The notes under the pieces: generated by a model
Seen by the model: the letters and a program-made list of their open reading frames with translations, nothing else
What the model was told of the DNA's origin: nothing
The model's database searches: none
NCBI GenBank assembly: GCA_964640725.1
Contig: CAZXIJ010000018.1
Span: 1 to 64,000 of the forward strand
Direction: 5' to 3'
From: CALHVX01 sp964640725
GTDB taxonomy: Bacteria > Pseudomonadota > Gammaproteobacteria > Pseudomonadales > Azotimanducaceae
Length of the DNA: 64,000 bases
In this document: positions 53,464-60,830 of the stretch, one piece after another
Numbering within the stretch: the first letter of the stretch is position 1
Layout: each line of letters starts with the position of its first letter
Program-made: the position numbers and the translations under genes

Positions 53464-53621
53464 GCATTTCGAAAACGAAAAGGTTCGGGTGCTTACGGTT
53501 GCATGAGCCCTGATGTCCTGGGCGTTCGGGATGAACGGCTGGCAACAGCTTAGCCTGATTGCGCTGCGTTTGCAGGACGCTCGCGCCGTGCAATGATTCT
53601 CCTTTTGCAGCAGGCACAGCC

Positions 53622-54422
53622 ATGACGGTTCTGGTCTACGATCATCCGCTCTCGCCCTACGGCCAGAAGGTCAAAATTGCGCTCAACGAAAAGGGCGTTG
53701 CCTACGACGTGCAGCTGCCCAGCGGGATCGGTAGCGGCACGGCGGATCAACGGTTCAGCCGTGGCAGTCCCCGGGGCGAGGTGCCGCTGCTCGTGCACGA
53801 CGAGGCTGCAATCTTCGATTCCTCGATCATCCTGGCCTACATCGAAGATGTCTGGCCGGAACCCGCACTGCTCCCCGCTGACCCGCTGGAACGTGCTCGC
53901 GTGCGCATGCTCGAAGACGCCCTGGACACGCACTACGAGGCCATCACCTGGGGCCTGTCCGAGGTGCGCAACTTCAAGCGTGCCAGCGGCGACGAGGCAG
54001 CGCGCTTCGAGCGCACGGCGGCGGCTCAGCTCGAGCGGTGGCATAGCTGGCTGGCTGGCGAGCTGGCCGGGCGCGAGTGGTTCAACGGCGCCAGCTTCGG
54101 TTGGGGGGATCTGAGCGTGCTGCCTTTTGTGAACGGCGCCGTGGCCTTTGGCTACGGGCCGAGCGATGCGTCGCTGCTGGCCTGGCTGGCCCGGGCCAAT
54201 GCGCGGGACAGTGTGCGGCCGGTGGTGGCAGCGGCGGCGGCGGTCGCCCTGGACAGCGCGGCAGTCAGCCTGGAAGCGGTTTTTGCTGCGATGGAAGCGG
54301 GGCTGTTCAAGCGGCAGTACCGCGATCACCGGCTGGAATGGATGGTGCGCAGCGGCGGTCTGGACGTCGTGGCGGCCGGGCTCGAGAAGGGCAACATTCG
54401 CCTGGTCGAGCCCTTCGGCTAG
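53622..54422 (+). CDS. Glutathione S-transferase family protein with long C-terminal domain
   Basis: A 266-residue GST-fold protein, longer than usual by ~50 residues at the C-terminus. The N-terminal domain starts TVLVYDHPLSPYGQKVKIALNEKG, with serine near residue 11 the likely activating residue. GEVPLLVHDEAAIFDSSIILAYIED has the cis-proline and DSS glutathione site. The helical domain contains REWFNGASFGWGDLSVLPFV. The C-terminal extension ends RQYRDHRLEWMVRSGGLDVVAAGLEKGN. I use the ATG at 53622 because it begins the first beta strand; an upstream ATG at 53559 adds an unrelated stretch. It is divergent from the ABC-F gene. Confidence 0.88.
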   Translation: MTVLVYDHPLSPYGQKVKIALNEKGVAYDVQLPSGIGSGTADQRFSRGSPRGEVPLLVHDEAAIFDSSIILAYIEDVWPEPALLPADPLERARVRMLEDALDTHYEAITWGLSEVRNFKRASGDEAARFERTAAAQLERWHSWLAGELAGREWFNGASFGWGDLSVLPFVNGAVAFGYGPSDASLLAWLARANARDSVRPVVAAAAAVALDSAAVSLEAVFAAMEAGLFKRQYRDHRLEWMVRSGGLDVVAAGLEKGNIRLVEPFG

Positions 54423-54465
54423 CCGTTTGGCGAGCCCCTCGGCGCAGCTGTTTGCCGGCGCAAGC

Positions 54466-54481
54466 GCCCGCCTGAGCGGGC
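54466..54481. terminator. Hairpin between convergent GST and thiolase genes
   Basis: GCCCGC and GCGGGC form a perfect 6-bp stem with a CTGA loop in the 81-base interval between two convergent stop codons. Only a short CTTT lies downstream on the plus strand, so it is a weak bidirectional terminator candidate. Confidence 0.4.
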
Positions 54482-54503
54482 ACCGCCTTTCCGCTGGCGA
54501 CTG

Positions 54504-55646
54504 CTAGCGAGAAAGGACCGTGACGCCGGACAGGCCGGGCGCACCGTAGACGTGGGTGTAGCCGACCTTCGGCTGGTTCGGCACCTGGCGCTGGCCGGCA
54601 TCGCCGCGCAGCTGCAGTGCCACCTCGTACACCTGGCGCAGACCGGAGGCGCCGATCGGCTCGCCGTTCGCGAGGCAACCGCCGTCGGTGTTGACCGGCA
54701 GCTTGCCGTCGATGTTGGTCCAGCCTTCCTTCAGCCACTTTTCCTGATCGCCGTCGGCACAGAAGCCGTTCTCCGACATGTGCATGATCTCGGCGCCGGA
54801 CTCCGTGTCCTGCAGCTGCGCGACCTGGATGTCTTCCGGGCCGATGCCGGCCAGCTCGAAGGCCTGCTTCGAGGCCTGGACCGTTGGGCCGTCGGCGCGA
54901 TCCAGCGCCTGGGACTGCGAGAACACTTCGAAGGAGCCGAACTGCCGGGTCTTGACGCTGACGGCCTTCAGGTAGATCGGGTTCGAGGTGTACTGCCGGG
55001 CCTTGTCGGCGCGGCACAGAATCATGGCGCAGCCGCCTTCTGCCGGAGAGCAGAACATGTACTTGCGCAGCGGATCGCAAACCATGGGGGACTCGGCCAC
55101 GTCCTCGTAGCTGAAGCCGTTCTTGCGCCAGGCGTTCGGGTTCATAGCGCCATTTTTGTAGTTCTTGACGGCCACGCGAACCAGTGCGTCTTCGGTGATA
55201 CCGAACTCGTGCATGTAGCGCTGGATCTTCATGCTGAAGAACTGCGGCGTCAGCGCCATGCCAACGTCGCCGTACCACTTGCCCAGGCCGCTCTTTTCCG
55301 GATCAACGGTAAAGGCGCCCCGGGGGTGCTTGTCGAAGCCCACGGCCATGCCCAGGTCAAACATGCCGGACTGGATCGCCATGTAGGCGGACTGCAGAGC
55401 GCTGCCGCCGGTGGCGCAGCCGTTGGCGACGTTGATGAACTGCAGGCCGGTCAGGCCCAGCTTCGAGACCATGGCGTCGGCGTTGCCGGCGGCCGCACTG
55501 CCGCCGTAGGCGAACTCCATGTCGTTCCAGTCGATGCCCGCGTCCTTCATGGCGACACGGGCTGCGTGAACCCCCTGGTCCAGGCCGGAGACGCCGTCTG
55601 TGCGGCCGAAGGGGTGAATGCCGATACCGATAATGGCGACGTCCAT
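54504..55646 (-). CDS. Thiolase-fold protein (SCP-X/lipid-transfer type)
   Basis: A 380-residue thiolase-superfamily protein. The nucleophilic cysteine is C77 in NGCATGGSALQ. The C-terminal motif reads GGCLANGEPIGASGLRQVYE, so the histidine of the canonical GHPxGxSG thiolase motif is replaced by glutamate. This change is shared with a lipid-transfer-type subfamily. Its closest functional analogues pair with DUF35 proteins and can cleave carbon-carbon bonds in sterol side chains, as Ltp2 does as a retro-aldolase. The DUF35 gene is directly upstream, 83 bases away. It may therefore be an aldolase or thiolase acting on a branched or cyclic acyl-CoA; the substrate is unknown. Confidence 0.88.
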   Translation of the reverse strand: MDVAIIGIGIHPFGRTDGVSGLDQGVHAARVAMKDAGIDWNDMEFAYGGSAAAGNADAMVSKLGLTGLQFINVANGCATGGSALQSAYMAIQSGMFDLGMAVGFDKHPRGAFTVDPEKSGLGKWYGDVGMALTPQFFSMKIQRYMHEFGITEDALVRVAVKNYKNGAMNPNAWRKNGFSYEDVAESPMVCDPLRKYMFCSPAEGGCAMILCRADKARQYTSNPIYLKAVSVKTRQFGSFEVFSQSQALDRADGPTVQASKQAFELAGIGPEDIQVAQLQDTESGAEIMHMSENGFCADGDQEKWLKEGWTNIDGKLPVNTDGGCLANGEPIGASGLRQVYEVALQLRGDAGQRQVPNQPKVGYTHVYGAPGLSGVTVLSR

Positions 55647-55729
55647 GGGATCTCCTTAGCGCTTTGCGCTGGGTCTATTCGTCTGTTGTTTGCTTGATCG
55701 CGTTCTGTGTGCGTTCGCTTGTCGGCGCC

Positions 55730-56170
55730 CTAGAGCTCGTCGACGGGCGTAAAGAAGTAAGAGACGACGTCCTTGCCGTCGCGCTCGATGTACTTTTCGA
55801 CCACCAGCTCCATGTCCATGCCGATCTTCAGGTTGGCGACGTCTGCTGTCTTGATGCGCGTCTGCACCCGGACCTGGCTGGGCAGCTCAACATAGCCAAC
55901 CCCGAAAGGCTTGAAGGTGTCGGGGGTTTCCGGGCCGTCGTAGGGCGGCTTGTTCGGCAGGAACCCCTGGATCGTCCAGGTCCAGAGAGTGCCGCGCCGC
56001 TCCATCTCGATGGTGGTGGTCTGGTCGCCGCAGCAGGCGGGGCAGCCGCTTTGGGCGGGAAAGGTCACAACGCCGCAGTTGTCGCACTTGCTGCCCAGCA
56101 GGCGCGGGTCGTTCGACGGCCAGGTAAACAGCCCTTCGGCAATCGGTACTGAGTTTGCGGTGCTTTCCAT
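55730..56170 (-). CDS. DUF35 Zn-ribbon/OB-fold protein
   Basis: A 146-residue protein with a rubredoxin-like zinc ribbon followed by an OB-fold. The zinc ligands are C29 and C32 in KCDNCG and C43 and C46 in SGCPACCGD. The OB-fold part contains FGVGYVELPSQVRVQTRI and VSYFFTPVDEL. Proteins of this family bind thiolase-like partners and may guide acyl-CoA substrates to them; the gene sits directly upstream of a thiolase-fold gene, the usual arrangement. It forms part of the operon with the 2-oxoacid dehydrogenase genes. Confidence 0.92.
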   Translation of the reverse strand: MESTANSVPIAEGLFTWPSNDPRLLGSKCDNCGVVTFPAQSGCPACCGDQTTTIEMERRGTLWTWTIQGFLPNKPPYDGPETPDTFKPFGVGYVELPSQVRVQTRIKTADVANLKIGMDMELVVEKYIERDGKDVVSYFFTPVDEL

Positions 56171-56215
56171 AGATGCTCTCCCTTGGGGGTCAGTGTACGG
56201 GCTCGCGGCGCCGGC

Positions 56216-57625
56216 TCAAACCAGGAGCCGGAACGGCGCTTCCAGCAGGGCTTTCACCGTGGCCAGGAACTGTGCCGCCGGGGCGCCGTCCAGGACCCGG
56301 TGATCCCAGGTGAGCGACAGGCGCATCACCTGCTGCCGCACGGGCCGGTCGCCGTCCCAGGTGACGTCGTCCCGGATTCGGTTGACGCCCAGAATGCCGG
56401 CCTGAGGACTGTTGATGATCGGTGTAAAGGCATCGACCCCGAACATGCCCAGGGCGGATACGGTAAAGGTGCCATGCTGCAGATCATCCAGGGCCAGGGT
56501 GTTGTCCCGGGCGGCCACTGCCAGGCGGGCACTTTCCTGGGCGATGTCCTTCAGGCTGCGCCCATCGGCCTGCTGCACGACCGGCACGATCAGGCCCTCG
56601 TCCAGGGCCACGGCCATGCCGACATTGGCGTGGCCATGCAGCTCGATCTCGCGCTCGCCAAAGCTGGCGTTCATGAGCGGGTGTTCCAGCAGGGCTTTGG
56701 CGACCGCACGGATCACCAGATCGTTGTAGCTGGGGCGAATGCCTTCGTCCTGCCATTCTTCGATCAGCTGCTTGCGCAGCTTGATGGCGTCGTCCATGAC
56801 GACGTCCATGTCCATGGTGAGCTGCGCCATGGTCTGCAGGCTTTCATGCATGCGGGCAGCAATGGTTTTGCGCATGCCGCGAATCGGCACGGCGCTGCTG
56901 GGCCGGGTGCTGGCGACGGCCGGTGCGCCGCTGCGGAGCGTCTCGGCGGTCATCGGCGCGCCGGCGCGGGTGGCGGCCGCGGCCTCGACGTCTTCTTTGG
57001 TAATGCGGCCGCCGGGACCGGTGCCGTTGACCCGGCTTAGATCGATGCCGACTTCTCGGGCCAGCTTGCGGGCGATGGGCGAGGACGGGCGCTGCGCGCC
57101 GCCGGTCGCAGCCATGTCAGCCCCGCCGCTGTCGGCCGCGGCCTGCACATCGGCTTCGACGATACGCCCGCCCGGGCCGGAGCCCGCGAGGCTTTCGATG
57201 TCGACGCCCAGCTCGCCGGCCAGCCGCCGGGCCGCCGGGGATGACTTGATGCGGCCGTCGCCGGACCGGGCGGGCGCAGCGCGGTTGATGGCGACGACGT
57301 CGGCTTCCGCGGCCGGTTCGTCCGCCGGCGCACTTGCCGCGGCCGGCGGGCCGCCGTCAGCGCCTGGCAGGACGTCCGGAATCGCTTCGCCGGCGGCATA
57401 GATGTAGCCAATGACATCGCCCGGTTCCTTGCTGATGCCCTCGCCAACAAGATGGCGCACGGTACCGCCAACGTCGGCATCGACGTCCAGGTTGACCTTC
57501 TCTGTTTCCAGCCGGTAGAGCAGTTCGCCGGCGGCGACGTCAGCGCCATCGGCGATACACCACTCTTCGACCACGCCTTCGGTCATGTTCATCCCGACTT
57601 TGATCAGGTATATCTCGGTAGGCAT
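56216..57625 (-). CDS. 2-oxoacid dehydrogenase E2 acyltransferase with tandem E3-binding domains
   Basis: A 469-residue dihydrolipoyllysine acyltransferase. Domain order: lipoyl domain (1-78) with lipoylated K43 in ETEKVNLDV; Ala/Pro linker; a first E3-binding domain (about 126-162, SSPAARRLAGELGVDI); a second E3-binding domain (about 180-216, SSPIARKLAREVGIDL); linker; catalytic domain (about 245-469) ending in DHRVLDG (441-447), the chloramphenicol-acetyltransferase-like active site. Two peripheral-subunit-binding domains in tandem are unusual; most E2 proteins have one. The neighbours suggest an acetoin-dehydrogenase-type or similar complex. No dihydrolipoyl dehydrogenase (E3) gene is in the window. 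Confidence 0.93.
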   Translation of the reverse strand: MPTEIYLIKVGMNMTEGVVEEWCIADGADVAAGELLYRLETEKVNLDVDADVGGTVRHLVGEGISKEPGDVIGYIYAAGEAIPDVLPGADGGPPAAASAPADEPAAEADVVAINRAAPARSGDGRIKSSPAARRLAGELGVDIESLAGSGPGGRIVEADVQAAADSGGADMAATGGAQRPSSPIARKLAREVGIDLSRVNGTGPGGRITKEDVEAAAATRAGAPMTAETLRSGAPAVASTRPSSAVPIRGMRKTIAARMHESLQTMAQLTMDMDVVMDDAIKLRKQLIEEWQDEGIRPSYNDLVIRAVAKALLEHPLMNASFGEREIELHGHANVGMAVALDEGLIVPVVQQADGRSLKDIAQESARLAVAARDNTLALDDLQHGTFTVSALGMFGVDAFTPIINSPQAGILGVNRIRDDVTWDGDRPVRQQVMRLSLTWDHRVLDGAPAAQFLATVKALLEAPFRLLV

Positions 57626-57655
57626 CGTGTGTTCTCTACGTTCTGGCCATGAATG

Positions 57656-58645
57656 CTAGCGGCGAAAAGTGCCCTTTTCTGCGGCGAGCCTTAGGGTTTT
57701 CGTGACGTCGACGACCCGGGGGCCGTTGCGCAGCACGGTCAGGCGCGCACGCTGGCCCTTGCCGAGTACGCGCTCGCGCTCGCCGTCGAACGCCAGCACG
57801 CCGGGGCCTTCCCAGGTGATCGTTTTTTCCAAAGCCTGCTTGCGGGTCTTTTCGACCCGCAGGGACTGGTACAGGCCGGGCGCGATCGGCGCCCGGAGCA
57901 CGCGGGTATCCGCCTTCGGATCCGGGTTGAGCGTCACGCGCAGGGCGTAGTCGTCGGCATCGCTGACCGGTTTCAGCAGGCCGCCAATGCAGGTCATGCC
58001 GACCGCGGCGGGGTCCGCGCGGGTGAGCAGGATCTCGCGAATCGCACCGCCGTCCAGCAGCGCTCGGGCGCCCACAAACTGCTCCCGGGAGAGCACGGCG
58101 TCGATCAGGGCCAGGTCGTCGCGCTCGTCTTCGATCTCGACGTGGATCGCCTTGCAGGTTCTGGCGACGGACGCCGTGCGGACTGCGCCGCAGCTCAGCA
58201 GCCCCGCGGCTGCGCCGGCGATGGTGGCTTCGCCCAGGTTTGGAAACACGTTGTTGGTGCCGGTTGATACGGGAATCAGCGTGGCCTGCTGCCAGCCCAG
58301 GCAGAAGGCCCGGTTGGTGCCGTCGCCCCCCAGGGTCATGACGACTGAGCAGCCTGCGTCCTGCATCGCGCGGGCGGCGCTGATGGTATCGAGGGCGCTG
58401 CTCATGGCGGTGGAATCGACAGGGCTCGCTTTGATCTTGAGCTTCAGCTCCGCCAGTGCCTGTTCAACGATGCCATGCCGATCGGCCAGGTAGCGCAGCT
58501 CGGTGCCGCCGGCTTCGGCAGCGCCGGTCAGCGCGCGGCGCACGATGGCCTGCTTTTCCTGGTTGTCGAAGACCGACGCGCGGGCAACAAGGCGTCGCAC
58601 GTCCTTGCCCGACGCCGGGTTGGCGACGAGTCCGATCGGTCCCAT
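57656..58645 (-). CDS. AcoX-like ATP-NAD kinase family protein
   Basis: A 329-residue protein of the NAD-kinase/diacylglycerol-kinase fold. It starts MGPIGLVANPASGKDVRRLV, has the nucleotide motif TLGGDGTNRAF (about 103-113), and GTNNVFPNLGE matches the substrate block. It fits the AcoX group, a protein of unclear function found inside acetoin dehydrogenase operons (acoXABC). Here it lies between the E1beta and E2 genes, 17 bases after the first and 30 before the second, so the operon has an acetoin-cluster flavour. Kinase activity on NAD or a polyol-type substrate is inferred from fold only. Confidence 0.88.
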   Translation of the reverse strand: MGPIGLVANPASGKDVRRLVARASVFDNQEKQAIVRRALTGAAEAGGTELRYLADRHGIVEQALAELKLKIKASPVDSTAMSSALDTISAARAMQDAGCSVVMTLGGDGTNRAFCLGWQQATLIPVSTGTNNVFPNLGEATIAGAAAGLLSCGAVRTASVARTCKAIHVEIEDERDDLALIDAVLSREQFVGARALLDGGAIREILLTRADPAAVGMTCIGGLLKPVSDADDYALRVTLNPDPKADTRVLRAPIAPGLYQSLRVEKTRKQALEKTITWEGPGVLAFDGERERVLGKGQRARLTVLRNGPRVVDVTKTLRLAAEKGTFRR

Positions 58646-58662
58646 CCCCCCGGGCGCCCGCG

Positions 58663-59664
58663 TCAGGCGATGCCGAGCTGACGCTTGGCTTCGGCGACGA
58701 TGCGATCGGCGTTGGGGACGTACTGCTGCTCCAGCACCGGGCTGTAGGGCACCGGCGAGAACGGCGCACCGACGCGCGCGACGGGCGCGTCCAGGTAGTC
58801 GAAGGCCTCTTCCTGAATCTGCGCGGCGATCTCGCCGCCGAAGCCGCCAAAGCGCACGGCTTCGTGCACGATCATGGCCCGGTGCGTTTTCTTGACCGAC
58901 GCAACGACCGTGTCTGTATCGAACGGCTGCAGCGAGCGGGGGTCGATGACTTCAGCATCGATGCCCAGGTCCTTGAGCTGGTCTGCGGCTTTCAGAGCCT
59001 CGTGCAGCATGCGGCCGAGGGCGATGATGGTGTAGTCGGTGCCCGGGCGAACGATGTTTGCCTCGCCAATCGGGATCTCGTAGGCGCCTTCGGGCACCTC
59101 GCCCTGCAGGGCCAGGGACATCTTGTTCAGGACGACGATGACCGGGTTGTCGTCCCGGGCCGCAGCGATGATCAGGCCTTTGGCATCGTAGGGAGTGGTC
59201 GGCATGACGACCTTGAGCCCCGGCAGGTGGCAGATCCAGGCTTCCAGGCTCTGCGAGTGCTGGGCCGCGAGGCTGGCGCCGGCACCCGCCATGGTCAGCA
59301 TGGTCACCGGCAACGCGGTGCGGCCGCCGAACATGTAGCGCATCTTGGCGAGCTGGTTCGCCACCTCGTCCATGCACTCCCCCAGGAAGTCCATGAACAT
59401 CAGGTCGATAATGGGGCGGCAACCCGTGGCGGCCGCGCCGACGCCGAGGCCAACGATGCCTTCTTCGGAGATGGGCGTATCGAACAGCCGGTCCGGCCCG
59501 AACTCTGCGAGCAGGCCGTTGTAGTAGCCGTAAACGCTGCCAGCACCGGCGACGTCTTCACCGGCGACAAAGGCGTTGTCCTGTTCCAGCAGTACCTGGC
59601 GAACACCGTCAGTGATGGCCGATACGTAGGGCAGGGTGCGTGGTTTTTCCTGGGCTTCCGCCAT
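58663..59664 (-). CDS. 2-oxoacid dehydrogenase E1 component, beta subunit
   Basis: A 333-residue transketolase-like subunit that pairs with E1alpha to form the thiamine-diphosphate decarboxylase. Conserved pieces are FVAGEDVAGAGSVYG with the acidic cofactor-activating residue, RLFDTPISEEGIVGLGVGAA, and in the C-terminal domain VIDPRSLQPFDTDTVVASVKKTHRAMIVHEA. Length is normal (about 325-340). It follows E1alpha by 19 bases; a GGAG lies seven bases upstream of the ATG. The substrate could be pyruvate, a branched 2-oxoacid or acetoin; the AcoX neighbour points to acetoin or a related hydroxyketone. Confidence 0.94.
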   Translation of the reverse strand: MAEAQEKPRTLPYVSAITDGVRQVLLEQDNAFVAGEDVAGAGSVYGYYNGLLAEFGPDRLFDTPISEEGIVGLGVGAAATGCRPIIDLMFMDFLGECMDEVANQLAKMRYMFGGRTALPVTMLTMAGAGASLAAQHSQSLEAWICHLPGLKVVMPTTPYDAKGLIIAAARDDNPVIVVLNKMSLALQGEVPEGAYEIPIGEANIVRPGTDYTIIALGRMLHEALKAADQLKDLGIDAEVIDPRSLQPFDTDTVVASVKKTHRAMIVHEAVRFGGFGGEIAAQIQEEAFDYLDAPVARVGAPFSPVPYSPVLEQQYVPNADRIVAEAKRQLGIA

Positions 59665-59683
59665 GGTGATTCTCCGTTGCGTC

Positions 59684-60655
59684 TCAGGCGTAGACGTCGT
59701 CTGTCAGGGTGGCGATATCCGGGTAGGGGCTGTCTTCGGCAAAGCGCACAGCAGCCTCAACCTCGGCCAGGGTTTCTGCGTGAACGGCATCGATCTTCGC
59801 CTGGGTCATGACCTTCTGCTTGAGCAGGTGGGCCTCGAAGCGGTCAATGGGGTCCTGCTGCTTCCACTGCTCGACTTCTTCGTCGGTGCGGTACTTCAGG
59901 CCCATACCGCGCACGCCCACATGGTCGTAGTAGCGGTAGGTTTTGCATTCCAGCAGCGTCGGGCCTTCGCCCTTGCGGGCGCGCTTGACGGCTTCTTCTG
60001 CCGCTTCGTAGACCGCGAGCACGTCCATGCCGTCAACGACCACGCCCGGCATGCCGTAGCCGGCGGCGCGATCCGCCACATCGACGATGGCCTGGTGCTG
60101 ATCCTGCGGCGTGTACTCGCCGTAGCCGTTGTTCTCGCAAACGAAAATGCAGGGCAGCTTATACAGCCCGGCCATGTTGGCAGCCTCGTGAAAAGCGCCT
60201 TCGTTGGATGCGCCGTCACCGAAGAACGTGGCTGATACGTCTTTGGTTTTGCGGAACTTGTTCGAGAACGCGGCGCCCATGGCGATCGGCGCGCCGCCGC
60301 CGACGATGCCGTTGGCCCCGAGCATGCCCAGCTCCATGTTGGAGATATGCATGCTGCCGCCTTTGCCCTTGCAGTAGCCTGTGGCCTTGCCGTACAGCTC
60401 GGCGAACATGCGGTCGAAGGCGCCGCCTTTGGCGATCAGGTGGCCGTGACCCCGGTGGGTGCTGGTGATCTGGTCTTGATTGGTGAGGTGGACCATGACC
60501 CCGGTCGCGACGGCTTCCTGGCCGACGTACAGGTGCAGGGCCCCGGGGACCTTGCCGTCTTCCATGAGTTTGCCTGCTGACTCTTCGAAGATGCGGATCC
60601 GCACCATGCGCTCGTGCATGTCGATGAGTTTGGCTTTGGTGATGCGCGCTGCCAT
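59684..60655 (-). CDS. 2-oxoacid dehydrogenase E1 component, alpha subunit
   Basis: A 323-residue thiamine-diphosphate-binding subunit. The cofactor motif runs from GDGASNEGAFHEAANMA to CENNGYGEYTP, i.e. GDG...NN. GHGHLIAKG and KGKGGSMHI are the phosphate- and substrate-loop blocks, and KTYRYYDHVGVR lies near the phosphorylation-loop region. I start at ATG 60655, where AGGAGG lies six bases upstream; an upstream in-frame ATG at 60709 adds 18 unconserved residues. It is the first gene of the operon and diverges from the acyl-CoA ligase. Confidence 0.94.
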   Translation of the reverse strand: MAARITKAKLIDMHERMVRIRIFEESAGKLMEDGKVPGALHLYVGQEAVATGVMVHLTNQDQITSTHRGHGHLIAKGGAFDRMFAELYGKATGYCKGKGGSMHISNMELGMLGANGIVGGGAPIAMGAAFSNKFRKTKDVSATFFGDGASNEGAFHEAANMAGLYKLPCIFVCENNGYGEYTPQDQHQAIVDVADRAAGYGMPGVVVDGMDVLAVYEAAEEAVKRARKGEGPTLLECKTYRYYDHVGVRGMGLKYRTDEEVEQWKQQDPIDRFEAHLLKQKVMTQAKIDAVHAETLAEVEAAVRFAEDSPYPDIATLTDDVYA

Positions 60656-60795
60656 CGGACGCCTCCTCCCTTGTTGACCCGCTCTTGCCTGCCGCGTTAG
60701 CGCCTGCACGTGCCCGGGCAGGCACCGTAGCGCGAACGCCGAAAACCGCTGCCGATGCTCGTTAGAAGCCCGGAAGCGCGGCGGGTTTTGTTAGT

Positions 60796-60812
60796 ATTGA
60801 ACGCGTTACAAT
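60796..60812. promoter_or_regulatory. Near-palindrome overlapping a candidate -10 box in the divergent promoter
   Basis: The 17-base site has the perfect core AACGCGTT flanked by TTG on the left and ACAA on the right. TACAAT at 60807-60812 is a candidate -10 for the ligase gene, though the -35 is poor. A repressor bound here could control both the ligase and the dehydrogenase operon; no regulator gene is adjacent. Confidence 0.4.
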
Positions 60813-60830
60813 ATCACTCCGGAGCCGACC

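Noticed and set aside
53432..53623. N-terminal extension of the ABC-F protein by 64 residues
   Set aside because: The extension is not conserved in ABC-F proteins, and the ATG at 53431 starts exactly at the first ABC-domain beta strand.
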